Origin: Levilactobacillus huananensis
Lineage (GTDB): Bacteria > Bacillota > Bacilli > Lactobacillales > Lactobacillaceae
DNA length: 64,000 bases
NCBI RefSeq assembly: GCF_003946145.1
Contig: NZ_RHOC01000010.1
Coordinates: 1 to 64,000 of the forward strand
Reading direction: 5' to 3'
Under the pieces are notes generated by a model. It saw nothing but the letters and a program-made list of their open reading frames with translations, did not search any database and was not told the DNA's origin. Each line of letters starts with the position of its first letter. The first letter of the stretch is position 1. This document shows, one piece after another, positions 26,146 through 34,738 of this stretch. A program made the position numbers and the translations under genes.

Positions 26146-26550
26146 ATGATTGCCATAATTATCACAGGCCACGGTGATTTTGCCCGTGGTATCTTACAGA
26201 GTGCCGAAATGATTTTCGGTAAAGCGCAGAAGGTCAAGGCTGTGACCCTGAGTGCCAATGAGAGTGTCGAGGACCTGGCAAACCATTATCAGGCTGCTAT
26301 CCAGAGCCTTCAACCCATGTCGGAGCTCCTGTTTTTGGCCGACCTCTGGGGTGGGGCACCCTTTAATGCGGCCAGTCAACTGGTCCAACAGAATCCTGAC
26401 AACTATGCCGTGATCGCGGGTGTGAATTTGCCCATGTTGATTGAGGCTTTGGATAGGCAGGATCAGCCCTTAGCGTCGATGTTGCCGCGTCTGGAACAGG
26501 ATGGGCGTAATGGTATTCGACCCTTTAATGGGACTATTTCGACTGATTAA
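26146..26550 (+). CDS. PTS mannose/fructose/sorbose-type EIIA component (orphan)
   Basis: A 134-residue EIIA of the Man family. IIITGHGDFARG carries His9, the phosphorylated histidine, and LLFLADLWGGAPFNAA is the conserved core strand with the D-x-GG-P-N motif. Such a protein receives phosphate from HPr. There is no EIIB, EIIC or EIID beside it, so it may serve a distant transporter or have a regulatory role. AAGGGGTGGC is the ribosome site for ATG 26146. It is followed by a bidirectional terminator shared with the GGDEF gene. Confidence 0.9.
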   Translation: MIAIIITGHGDFARGILQSAEMIFGKAQKVKAVTLSANESVEDLANHYQAAIQSLQPMSELLFLADLWGGAPFNAASQLVQQNPDNYAVIAGVNLPMLIEALDRQDQPLASMLPRLEQDGRNGIRPFNGTISTD

Positions 26551-26563
26551 AATACAGAGAGTG

Positions 26564-26595
26564 AAAAAAGATATGCCTGCGGGCATATCTTTTTT
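26564..26595 (+). terminator. Bidirectional terminator between EIIA and the GGDEF gene
   Basis: AAAAAAGATATGCC and GGCATATCTTTTTT pair perfectly around TGCG. A-rich and T-rich flanks let it act on both strands, ending the EIIA transcript and the convergent GGDEF transcript. Confidence 0.92.
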
Positions 26596-26604
26596 AGGTT
26601 TAGT

Positions 26605-27735
26605 CTAGTTAATCTTCACCTGATCACGCCCATGTTGCTTGGCATAATAGAGGTTTTGGTCCGCCCGCCGGAAGAGATCGACAGCTTCCCGATCGTCAGG
26701 TTGGCGTTGGGTGCCCCCCACAGATAGCCGAACGTTGAGATCTTGACCACCATGGTGAAAGGTGTGCTGACGAATTGATTCGGTTAAGGTGGTGATGAGG
26801 CCGGTAGCTTGTTCGGTGGTATAGTCGGTAAAAAGAATCGTGAACTCCTCCCCCCCGGTTCGGTAGAGAACGAGCTCTGAGTCTAGCTCCGCCAAGGTAT
26901 GCATCATCGTCTGTGCCACGTGGTTGAGGACATAATCCCCTGTCAAATGGCCATACGTGTCATTGACATGCTTGAAGTGGTCAATATCGAATAGCATGAG
27001 CGTTAGAGGGGATTGCGTTCCCGTCGCTTTTTTAAAGGCTTGATCGAAGTCATTCTTGAAGGCGTAGTAATTATTGACGCCTGTCAAATCGTCGTAATTG
27101 GTGGTATAGGTGAGCTGTGCTAAAGTATCAGCGCCAGCCAAGAGTGAATCCACGTAGACGTACATCATACTCAAAATAAAGAAGCTGAAGACGAGTTCCC
27201 AGGCCAAAGTGGTGAGTGGTAGGTGAAATTGTGCACCCATTAGTCCCCAGAGGATGGCCGAGAAGAATAGGGTTGCAATAGTAAAGTCCAGAAAGTCGGT
27301 CCATCTGTGATGATGATGGGTTTTCACGAGTTTCATGACGAAGTAGAAAGCGACATAGACCGAAGCGAAGAGCCAGGACCAGCCGTTGCCCATCGTTTCG
27401 TTGATTCCCATGAAGAGGCCAATGGCAATCAGAAGCTGCCAGAGTTGTATTTCCAACATTAGAAAGTAACTGACAAAGACGATGGCAAATATCTGAAAGT
27501 TAGTGAAGGCCCAACTATAGGCGGTTCCGCTGACAGATGTCTGGCTGATGATAAGAATGATCACCATATAGATCAGACCGACGTTGGTTCGGATGGCAGC
27601 CGCGTTGGGCTGACGGTGCTGACGATCGAGATGTTGAATGATTTTATTGGTAATGAACCAATAGAGGGTCAGGACACCGAGTAAAAAGAACAGACTCGTA
27701 ATTGCGGGTGCCACAAACCATTTGGACCAAGTCAT
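26605..27735 (-). CDS. Membrane-bound diguanylate cyclase (GGDEF domain)
   Basis: A 376-residue protein with about seven N-terminal membrane segments (residues 8-205) and a C-terminal GGDEF domain. The active-site motif appears as RTGGEEF, a permitted form, with FDIDHFKHVNDTYGH as the nucleotide and metal-binding block. It should make cyclic di-GMP from GTP. The RxxD inhibitory site five residues before GGEEF is absent, so product inhibition there is unlikely. The start ATG 27735 follows AGGAGGT; the longer frame lacks a site. Its neighbour encodes an EAL protein on the same strand, but a terminator lies between them. Confidence 0.92.
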   Translation of the reverse strand: MTWSKWFVAPAITSLFFLLGVLTLYWFITNKIIQHLDRQHRQPNAAAIRTNVGLIYMVIILIISQTSVSGTAYSWAFTNFQIFAIVFVSYFLMLEIQLWQLLIAIGLFMGINETMGNGWSWLFASVYVAFYFVMKLVKTHHHHRWTDFLDFTIATLFFSAILWGLMGAQFHLPLTTLAWELVFSFFILSMMYVYVDSLLAGADTLAQLTYTTNYDDLTGVNNYYAFKNDFDQAFKKATGTQSPLTLMLFDIDHFKHVNDTYGHLTGDYVLNHVAQTMMHTLAELDSELVLYRTGGEEFTILFTDYTTEQATGLITTLTESIRQHTFHHGGQDLNVRLSVGGTQRQPDDREAVDLFRRADQNLYYAKQHGRDQVKIN

Positions 27736-27822
27736 GCGAAACCTCCTATCGGGGATAGTCCTGATTATTAACGGTAAAAATATATTATACAATAGATTTA
27801 AACGGTCGAACACCCACTTGGA

Positions 27823-27856
27823 CTAAAAGAAAAAGTTTGGGATTTCTCCCAAACTT
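27823..27856 (-). terminator. Terminator of the EAL gene
   Basis: On the minus strand AAGTTTGGGA and TCCCAAACTT pair around GAAA and are followed by TTTTTCTTTT. It separates the EAL gene from the GGDEF gene downstream. Confidence 0.82.
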
Positions 27857-27857
27857 C

Positions 27858-28514
27858 TTAATTGCGTGGTACTAGACTTGGTTTACCATAAAGATAACCT
27901 TGATGAAGGTTAATGCCGAAGTGCTTAGCGAGTGCCTGGTCCTTAGCGTCTTCTACACCCTCGAGGATGAAGCTCAAACGAAATTGCTGAGCAATTTTGG
28001 CCCAGAACGCTAAGCATTCTGGAATTTTAGCCGCAACCCCGGCCATGCGGAAGTTCTGCATAGCAAACTTGATTTCGTCAACGAATGGCAATAGATATTG
28101 AATGTTGTGGTAGGTGTTGGACCCAGTACCGACGTCATCTAACACGAGGGCAATGTCGTATTGGTGGAGGGCTAGACTAAATCGCTGAATCTCATCTAAT
28201 GTTGGGGCTTCTGTTAGTTCGATAGTTAAAGTCGCCGGACTGATTCGCTTCTTAAGGGCAATGATCGTTCCCAAAGTGAGGGGATCACGCAGCTGTTGGT
28301 TGTTGAGGTTAAAAGCCAAGACCTGTTTAGTCTTCGCAGTATTCAGATCCGTCGCTGTCTGTTCAAGGAGTTTGGCCTGATCTGTCACGGAGATGTCAGT
28401 GAACTTGTGTGGCAGGACCCACGCTTTATCCTGTTGTTTACGCAGGAGGACCTCATAGCCAAAGACCTGTTGATTGTCTTGATTTACTTGAGGTTGAACG
28501 AAAAAACGGTACAT
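27858..28514 (-). CDS. EAL-domain protein, probable cyclic di-GMP phosphodiesterase
   Basis: A 218-residue protein consisting of an EAL domain only. The signature reads YEVLLR (EVL instead of EAL) but keeps the metal-binding glutamate. FNLNNQQL, IELTE, LDDVGTG, DEIKF, EGVE and HQGYLYGKP supply the other catalytic and binding residues, so activity is plausible although the DDFGTG motif has Phe to Val. It should hydrolyse cyclic di-GMP made by the neighbouring GGDEF protein. No sensory domain or membrane segment is present. The ribosome site AAAGGGGT precedes the ATG. Confidence 0.88.
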   Translation of the reverse strand: MYRFFVQPQVNQDNQQVFGYEVLLRKQQDKAWVLPHKFTDISVTDQAKLLEQTATDLNTAKTKQVLAFNLNNQQLRDPLTLGTIIALKKRISPATLTIELTEAPTLDEIQRFSLALHQYDIALVLDDVGTGSNTYHNIQYLLPFVDEIKFAMQNFRMAGVAAKIPECLAFWAKIAQQFRLSFILEGVEDAKDQALAKHFGINLHQGYLYGKPSLVPRN

Positions 28515-28721
28515 ATTAGTTGACCCCTTTAATTACGGCGTACCGCATAGAATTAATTATCTCTATTCTAGCGCTTTTTTTCAAAAGAACAACGTCATAT
28601 ATCGTTTAGTGTGGTGATTGATTAAGCCTGCAAGTAGGTGGATGCGCTTACGAATGCGCCCGTGTATGATTTTGCATTATTCGTGATTATAAGGTTTCTG
28701 ATCTGGAGTAGGTGGACAATC
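28515..28721 (-). promoter_or_regulatory. Upstream region of the EAL gene
   Basis: On the minus strand GCTAGAATAG near 28560-28570 may be the -10 of the EAL gene. The remainder up to the LCP terminator shows no clear element. Confidence 0.4.
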
Positions 28722-28762
28722 AAAAAGACGCGTGAGATCTTCGGATCTCACGCGTCTTTTCT
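28722..28762 (-). terminator. Terminator of the LCP gene
   Basis: A 17-bp perfect stem, AAAAGACGCGTGAGATC with its complement, around the stable tetraloop TTCG. The T run on the minus strand (after 28724) fits the LCP gene; it is also T-rich in the plus direction. Confidence 0.92.
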
Positions 28763-29908
28763 TTAGTAGCCGTAGCCATTGTTGGCATTACTGTTATCGT
28801 AGCCACTGGTATTGCTTCCATAGCTGGTATCAGTGGTGCCATAAGCCGACGTATCGGCATCAGTTGTGAAGTTTTTGGTTTCTGAGAGGTTCAATGTTTT
28901 ACGAATATGATTAGAAATCTTTTTTAGCTCTTGATTGGTTGGCACTTGGTAGGAGAGGCCATCGATCATCGCGTCTTGGCCTTGTAAGGTTTCAGACTTG
29001 ATGTGATGGGAGGCATCCCCATACTTAGCGCGAATCTGCATCAGATCATCAAACGTCAGGTCAGTCTTGAGGTTCCCATTAAGGGAGGTCAAAATCTGTT
29101 GGTAACGCGTAATGGAGGTCAGCCCAGCCGCCTTAACGACCAGCTTCTGGAGTACTTGTCGTTGTCGCTTTTGTCGACCATAGTCACCCAGTGGGTCTTC
29201 ATGACGCATTCGTGAGTAAGCCAAGGCTTGCTTCCCATTCAAGTGGGTTGTCTTGCCCTTGACCACGTTAGCGGCGCCATATTGGAAGGTTAATGGTGGT
29301 TTAACGTCGACCCCATTGACGGCATCGACCATTTTCTCCAGGCCCCCCATGTTAACGATAGCATAGAAATCAATTGGGATGTCCAGCAAGTCTTCAACGG
29401 TCTTAACAGCCGTTTTGGCGCCACCAATGGTGTAAGCTGCGTTAATCTTCTGCACACTGGCGTTAGCGCCAGACCCTACGGTGACCCGAGTATCCCGGGG
29501 GATACTCGTTAGGTACGCAGTTTCTTTGGTTGGATTAATCGTGGCAACCATCATGGTATCGGTCCGACCCATATCGGAACGGCCCAGGGCCCCGGTATCT
29601 GTTCCCATCAAGAGAATTGAAAAGGGCTTGTTCTTCTTAAGAACGGAGGCCACGTTACGACTCTTCGCAGTGTTAGATGAAGCGTAAGTCTGGCTGAAGG
29701 TCTTTTTAGCAGAACTCCAGGCATGATAGCCGTACGCCAGTCCACCACTGATTAGGAAGAGCACGGTGAGCACGATAGTCCACATCACAGGACGATGGGG
29801 ATGAACCGTGGGTGTTTTAAAGTGTGAGTGTCGGTCAGAACGACGATCGTAGACTTGCTCGAAGTCCTCTGGCGATCGTTGCCGTTTGTTTCCATTATCA
29901 TTAGGCAT
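28763..29908 (-). CDS. LytR-CpsA-Psr (LCP) family cell-wall polymer ligase
   Basis: A 381-residue protein with one N-terminal membrane helix (about residues 41-63, MWTIVLTVLFLISGGLAYGY) and an extracellular LCP domain. GTDTGALGRSDMGRTDTMM and SIPRDTRV are the conserved arginine and aspartate blocks that bind the polyprenyl-pyrophosphate head; YSRMRHEDPLGDYGRQKRQ is the late block. LCP enzymes attach teichoic acid or polysaccharide to peptidoglycan. The C-terminus is an unusual Tyr/Gly/Asn/Ser-rich tail. ATG 29908 is used because GAGGAAA precedes it and a TATAAT lies over the alternative start at 29944. Confidence 0.93.
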   Translation of the reverse strand: MPNDNGNKRQRSPEDFEQVYDRRSDRHSHFKTPTVHPHRPVMWTIVLTVLFLISGGLAYGYHAWSSAKKTFSQTYASSNTAKSRNVASVLKKNKPFSILLMGTDTGALGRSDMGRTDTMMVATINPTKETAYLTSIPRDTRVTVGSGANASVQKINAAYTIGGAKTAVKTVEDLLDIPIDFYAIVNMGGLEKMVDAVNGVDVKPPLTFQYGAANVVKGKTTHLNGKQALAYSRMRHEDPLGDYGRQKRQRQVLQKLVVKAAGLTSITRYQQILTSLNGNLKTDLTFDDLMQIRAKYGDASHHIKSETLQGQDAMIDGLSYQVPTNQELKKISNHIRKTLNLSETKNFTTDADTSAYGTTDTSYGSNTSGYDNSNANNGYGY

Positions 29909-30271
29909 ATTTATTTCCTCATCCTCGTCAAAATCTTTTTCCATTATAAACTGGTCCGTGGCGTAACGATAGCGCCAATCGTCGATTTAATCAGATTTTA
30001 AAAGTTCCCCGACCAGTTTTGCTTGTGACCTCAATTAATTCATTACACCACAAAAAAAGTTATTCGTAAACGGGTGGGAATGACAATCACAATTTGGGAA
30101 TGTTAATGACCGGTAAAACTGGCAACATTTCCGGGCGTGTCAAGGTGACAAGAATCCTATTATAATCAACGTTGGAACCGGTTACGGATCTGATGAGATC
30201 ACTTCTTATGCTATAATAAGAAGCGTTGCTTAAGAAACAGTTATTTTTTGAAACGACGGGGAGGTTACCGA
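29909..30271. promoter_or_regulatory. Divergent promoter region of the LCP and AEC genes
   Basis: Minus strand: TATAAT at 29943-29948 is the probable -10 of the LCP gene. Plus strand: TATAAT at 30161-30166 has TGTCAA 17 bases upstream (30138-30143), part of the inverted repeat TGTCA-AGG-TGACA. A second, extended -10 TGCTATAAT at 30209-30217 sits inside the inverted repeat CTTCTTAT/ATAAGAAG (30202-30223), a possible operator for the transporter gene. Confidence 0.55.
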
Positions 30272-31219
30272 ATGGCCGTCTTTATCAGAAGTGTTTCAGG
30301 CGTGCTGATTATCCTGGTGATGATCGGTTTAGGTTACGTGCTGTCTCGCCGAGGCTGGTTTGATGACCAGGCACCACGGTTGATTGCCCGGTTGGTGACG
30401 CAGATCGCCTTACCCGCCTATATGATTAGTACCATCACTGCTAAATTTTCGGCAGCGACGTTGAAAGCAACGTTGCCAGACCTTCGTTTTCCGATCATCT
30501 CGATGACGATTATGTTTGGACTGTCGATTGTGGCTTTTCACTTGTTTCGAATTCATGACGATCATCGGGGATTGTTTGAGTCGATGTTTCTGAATTCCAA
30601 CACCGTGTTTGTGGGCTTACCCGTTAACGAGGCCTTGTTTGGATCGAAAAGCTTACCTTTTGTACTGGTGTATTATATGGCCAATACTACTTTCTTCTGG
30701 ACCCTGGGGGTCTATCTCATTCAGCGAGATGGAAAGGACAAGGCTAAGTTCGATCTAAAGAGCACTTTACAGAAGATTTTTTCACCGCCCCTGTTGGGCT
30801 TTATTTTTGGGGTTATTTTGGTCATGCTGAATATCCAACTACCCGATTGGATCATGCAGGATTTTCAATATGTTGGTGGTTTGACGATTCCATTGTCCAT
30901 GATTTTTATTGGGACCGCGATTGCCGGTGCCGGGTTACAGAATATTCGGATTGATCGCGATAGCCTAGGGATTCTATTAGGACGATTTATTATTGCCCCA
31001 ACCTTGATGGCTTTTCTGGTGATTCCGACCGGGTTGCCGGTACTCATGAAGCAGGTCTTTATCTTGCAGGCGGCCATGCCCGTCATGACCAATGCGCCAG
31101 TTGTCGCTAAGCTTTACCGAGCGGATGCTGACTATGCGGCCATTATGGTCACCGAAACCACCCTCCTGAGTCTAGTGGTGATTCCAATCTTAATGGTTAT
31201 TGTTCAGCGAATTGTTTAG
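30272..31219 (+). CDS. AEC (auxin efflux carrier) family transporter
   Basis: A 315-residue membrane protein with about ten helices in two repeats. ALPAYMISTIT, NSNTVFVGLPV and AMPVMTNAPVVAKLY are the conserved discontinuous-helix blocks of the AEC/malate permease family, which in lactic acid bacteria moves organic acids or amino acids. ATG 30272 is used because GGGGAGG precedes it. The EamA transporter gene follows closely, so two transporters are probably co-expressed. Substrate is not predictable. Confidence 0.9.
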   Translation: MAVFIRSVSGVLIILVMIGLGYVLSRRGWFDDQAPRLIARLVTQIALPAYMISTITAKFSAATLKATLPDLRFPIISMTIMFGLSIVAFHLFRIHDDHRGLFESMFLNSNTVFVGLPVNEALFGSKSLPFVLVYYMANTTFFWTLGVYLIQRDGKDKAKFDLKSTLQKIFSPPLLGFIFGVILVMLNIQLPDWIMQDFQYVGGLTIPLSMIFIGTAIAGAGLQNIRIDRDSLGILLGRFIIAPTLMAFLVIPTGLPVLMKQVFILQAAMPVMTNAPVVAKLYRADADYAAIMVTETTLLSLVVIPILMVIVQRIV

Positions 31220-31258
31220 TTGTGTTTACATGTCTTAAAAGGAGGAACTAGTTTCGTT

Positions 31259-32353
31259 TTGAGAAAAACCATGTTGTACATCGCTTTTTCAACCTTAATG
31301 TTTAGTTCGATGGAAATCGCCTTAAAGGCTGCTGGAGGGGCATTTAATCCCATTCAGTTGAACCTGATACGGTTTCTCATTGGGGGAATCGTGTTGTTGC
31401 CAATTGCTTTGCGGGCGCTTAGCAAGCAACAACACCATTTGACCAAGGCGGATTGGGGGCTATTCTTCCTGACCGGATTGGTCTGTGTCATTGTTTCAAT
31501 GACGTTGTATCAATTGGCCATCACCGTTGACGAAGCGTCGACGGTGGCCGTTCTCTTTAGCTGTAACCCTGTATTTGCTCTTATTTTCTCGTACTTAATT
31601 TTGCATGAACGTCTCGGTCGGGCGAACTTGATCGCCGTGGTCGTTTCTATTATTGGATTGATTGTGATTGTTAATCCAGCCCATCTGACGAATCCGCTAG
31701 GGTTGGTGTTGGCGATTAGTTCTGCTTTGACCTTCGGACTGTACAGTATCGTGTCTCGGTGGGGATCTGTTCGTCACCACTTCAATGGAATTACCATGAC
31801 CTGCTTTACGTTCTTGGCCGGATCATTGGAACTCTTTGTTTTGATGATGATTACCCATATTCCCGCCATTGCTGGGGGAATGCGTCAGGTTGGTTGGCTC
31901 AGTAACTTTGCTGCGCTCCCAATCCTGAAGAACATCAGCATGCAGTATTTTTGGTTACTCTTCTTCATCGGGGTCTGTGTGACCGGTGGCGGATTTGCCT
32001 TCTACTTTTTGGCCATGGAACGTTCCGATGTCTCCACGGCATCCCTGGTCTTCTTCATTAAGCCAGGGCTGGCGCCAATTATGGCGGCTGTGCTGATTCA
32101 CGAGCACATCTTACCAAATACGATTGTTGGGATTGTCATTATCCTGATTGGTTCCGTGATTACCTTTATGGGGAACCGAGTCAAGGCACGCGAATCGCAA
32201 TTGGCAGAACAAAATGCAACTGTTCCTGCCAGCGATTTTCAGCAAATGCCAACGGCTAAGGCTGACCAACTCGAGGCTAAATTAGAAGCTGACTTGGAAG
32301 CCAAGCTTGAAGCAAAGCTAGATGCCAAGCGTGACCCGTCGTCGCCGGATTAA
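31259..32353 (+). CDS. EamA (DMT) family transporter
   Basis: A 364-residue membrane protein with about ten helices and two EamA domains (roughly residues 5-135 and 150-305), a drug/metabolite exporter or importer type. RFLIGGIVLLPIAL and the FFIKPGLAPIMAA region are typical. The start is uncertain: TTG 31259 lies 13 bases after AGGAGG, and an upstream TTG at 31220 has no ribosome site. The last 50 residues are a soluble tail with repeats of the kind LEAKLEADLEAKLEAK, probably a helix or coiled coil. It forms a unit with the AEC gene. Confidence 0.87.
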   Translation: MRKTMLYIAFSTLMFSSMEIALKAAGGAFNPIQLNLIRFLIGGIVLLPIALRALSKQQHHLTKADWGLFFLTGLVCVIVSMTLYQLAITVDEASTVAVLFSCNPVFALIFSYLILHERLGRANLIAVVVSIIGLIVIVNPAHLTNPLGLVLAISSALTFGLYSIVSRWGSVRHHFNGITMTCFTFLAGSLELFVLMMITHIPAIAGGMRQVGWLSNFAALPILKNISMQYFWLLFFIGVCVTGGGFAFYFLAMERSDVSTASLVFFIKPGLAPIMAAVLIHEHILPNTIVGIVIILIGSVITFMGNRVKARESQLAEQNATVPASDFQQMPTAKADQLEAKLEADLEAKLEAKLDAKRDPSSPD

Positions 32354-32510
32354 ATTTAATTTGTGTGAAGGATCTGAGGTTATTCCTTGGGTCCTTTTTA
32401 TTTATCGTGTTGGTACTCTTACGTGAAAGGTGGCACAAATTCAACGATTCTACCGGAACGCTATGTTATGATAATCCGTGAGAGTAAGAGCAGAGAAAGG
32501 GAGAATGATG

Positions 32511-33182
32511 ATGGCAACGTTAGTCATCCTACGACACGGTGAAAGTGTCGCCAACCGGGATAATATCTTTACGGGATGGAGCGACGTCCCTCTGACAGCT
32601 AGGGGACGCCAGCAGGCCTTGGCAGCAGGAAAGTTGGTGGCGCAGACCGGACTACGGTTTGGCGCCCTGCACACGTCGATGCTTCAACGAGCCATCGTAA
32701 CCTCGAATATTGTACTGGAAGCCATCGACCAGTTGGCAATTCCTGAATACAAGTCCTGGCGGCTTAATGAACGCCACTACGGCGCCTTACGTGGGAAGAA
32801 TAAGGCGGCGGTGCAGGCAAAAGTCGGTGAACGGCAGGTGAAGATCTGGCGGCGGAGTTTTGAGACCGTGCCACCACGGTTGGATCACGTGGTTCAGGAT
32901 CGACGTTATGATCAGTTTGGCCCGCACACGGAGCCATTGGGCGAAAGTCTTGAGATGGCCTATGACCGGTTAATGCCATACTGGGAGGACCAGATTGCGC
33001 CGCGTCTGCTGGATGGTCATAACCAGCTCGTCGTGGCTCATGGGAGTACCTTACGTGCGCTCATCAAGTACCTTGATCGCGTGCCAGACGCTGACATTAG
33101 TCGGGTTGAGGTGGCTAACGGCGAACCAATTCGCTACGATTTTGATGATCGATTGCGAATCAAACGTAAAGTTATATTGTGA
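32511..33182 (+). CDS. gpmA: 2,3-bisphosphoglycerate-dependent phosphoglycerate mutase
   Basis: A 223-residue glycolytic-type mutase. LVILRHGES carries the phosphorylated histidine, [10 protein letters not shown] is the conserved substrate loop with the catalytic glutamate region, and [11 protein letters not shown] has the second active histidine. Three adjacent ATG codons exist (32505, 32508, 32511); the last is best spaced from AAAGGGAG and gives the usual N-terminus. Several residues differ from the highly conserved consensus (GRSFETVPP-like block reads RRSFETVPP), so this may be a secondary paralogue rather than the main glycolytic enzyme. Confidence 0.88.
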   Translation: MATLVILRHGESVANRDNIFTGWSDVPLTARGRQQALAAGKLVAQTGLRFGALHTSMLQRAIVTSNIVLEAIDQLAIPEYKSWRLNERHYGALRGKNKAAVQAKVGERQVKIWRRSFETVPPRLDHVVQDRRYDQFGPHTEPLGESLEMAYDRLMPYWEDQIAPRLLDGHNQLVVAHGSTLRALIKYLDRVPDADISRVEVANGEPIRYDFDDRLRIKRKVIL

Positions 33183-33211
33183 CGATTACCTTAACAAAAG
33201 GATAAGTTAAT

Positions 33212-33262
33212 AAGGTCGGACTAAACAATTGAGAAAAACGATTGTATTTGTCCGGCCTTTTC
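33212..33262 (+). terminator. Terminator of gpmA
   Basis: AAGGTCGGAC and GTCCGGCCTT pair (one G-T wobble) at the base of a longer imperfect stem, followed by TTTTC. Confidence 0.7.
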
Positions 33263-33306
33263 GTATAATCAGATTTAGGAGTTGGGAACAGAGGGGAAGT
33301 CAGGGA

Positions 33307-34533
33307 ATGAATAAGAGAAATTTGGGCCACTGGGCAATTTTAATGTCCGTTATTGTGGTTATTATTGGGGTTGTTTCATGGATGCACGTCATCGATGCTA
33401 ATGATAAAAAGCAGGTGGCAATTAGCAACCAGCACCATGCAGAAAAAACGAAAGATGCGATTACTCGCTATGCCTTGAAGAGCCAGCAAGATCGCGAAAA
33501 TAAGGTCACACAGTATGACCGTGAAAATTTGGGAGAGAAGAATCCCGTCTTTGCGGCTAAGCTGACTAAAGATCTTCAGGCTAAAAAATTTGTCGGGTCA
33601 GCCATTGTTGTCAAAAACAATCATGTTGTTTATCAACGGGCTTTTGGCTGGGCCAATGTAAAAAAGCAGCGTAAAAATAAAGTCACGTCACAATTTCTGA
33701 TCAACTCCGTCCAGAAATCACTGACCGGGGCCTTGGTTATGCAAGCCGTAGAAAAGGGCCAGATCAAGTTGTCCGATCATTTGAGCAAGTATTATCATAT
33801 TAAGCACAGCAGTCACGTTACTATCCGTCAGATGTTGAATATGGAGGGCGGAATCAGCGGTAAGTTGGCACCAGGAACTGTCTTGACTGAACCGGCGGTC
33901 TACAAGTATGCTAGTCAACAGGCCATCATCAAGAAGAAGCGAATCAACCATTTCCATTATCAACCAATCAGTTATGTCTTACTGGCAGGGATTCTGCATA
34001 AGGTGACTCATCAATCCTACTATCAAGCGTTCTATCAGGACATTGTGACACCACTTGATCTCAACCACACGGGCTTTAACCAGATCCGGAAGATTACGCC
34101 GAATATGACCTTAGGTTATGGCGGCATGGAACCCGGTCAGTATAAGGAACCTCACGCACCGCTTAAAGCGAATACAGCGGTTCAGGTGGCAACTGGAAAT
34201 GTCATTATGAGTACTGGAGATGCCTTCCAGGCGGAACGTGGCATCATTCAGGGAACGACATTGGATAATCCAGCCGGTGCTCAGGTTCTCCATGAGGCGG
34301 GCCAAACGCGGCACTATACCGGTGGTCTGTATCATCTCGGAAATATCGGCTACTACAGTCACGGTATGGGGGATGATTACGAAAGTACCGTCGCGATGAG
34401 TAAAGATGGTAAAACAGGTGTGATTTTCTTATCAAACAACTTTGTTAAGAAGGCCATGTTCCCGCGTTGGTCGACGGAACAACTTGCCATTCAGACCCTT
34501 GAGGCTATCAATAATGTGAAGGCCATCAAGTAG
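33307..34533 (+). CDS. Membrane-anchored beta-lactamase-family serine hydrolase (PBP-like)
   Basis: A 408-residue protein with one N-terminal membrane helix (residues 8-26) and an extracellular class C beta-lactamase/DD-peptidase fold. SVQKS provides the SxxK catalytic serine and lysine. The second motif, normally YxN, reads YQP, and the third is near HGMG. The unusual second motif makes the chemistry uncertain: a peptidoglycan or esterase role is possible. ATG 33307 follows GGGGAAGTCAGGG; the longer frame starts inside the gpmA terminator. A strong terminator follows. Confidence 0.83.
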   Translation: MNKRNLGHWAILMSVIVVIIGVVSWMHVIDANDKKQVAISNQHHAEKTKDAITRYALKSQQDRENKVTQYDRENLGEKNPVFAAKLTKDLQAKKFVGSAIVVKNNHVVYQRAFGWANVKKQRKNKVTSQFLINSVQKSLTGALVMQAVEKGQIKLSDHLSKYYHIKHSSHVTIRQMLNMEGGISGKLAPGTVLTEPAVYKYASQQAIIKKKRINHFHYQPISYVLLAGILHKVTHQSYYQAFYQDIVTPLDLNHTGFNQIRKITPNMTLGYGGMEPGQYKEPHAPLKANTAVQVATGNVIMSTGDAFQAERGIIQGTTLDNPAGAQVLHEAGQTRHYTGGLYHLGNIGYYSHGMGDDYESTVAMSKDGKTGVIFLSNNFVKKAMFPRWSTEQLAIQTLEAINNVKAIK

Positions 34534-34558
34534 GTATCCTTAAAAAAATAATCAAATT

Positions 34559-34593
34559 AAAAGGTCGAAAACGTTGGTTTTCGGCCTTTTTTA
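34559..34593 (+). terminator. Terminator of the serine hydrolase gene
   Basis: AAAAGGTCGAAAAC and GTTTTCGGCCTTTT pair around GTTG, followed by TT. Confidence 0.9.
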
Positions 34594-34738
34594 TATGGCC
34601 TAAAACGTTTTACTTGGTAATGGTGTAGACCCAACAAAGTGTTTGGCCCTTTTAATTACTCAAGGATTGTTGTATCATTAGTTAGTTCAAAAAGTTCGTT
34701 AATTAATTCACTTAGTACATAGATAGGAGTGTCGTCAG

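Noticed and set aside
28515-28721. Possible small RNA gene upstream of the EAL gene
   Set aside because: No promoter-terminator pair of matching orientation could be assigned; the only hairpin belongs to the LCP gene.
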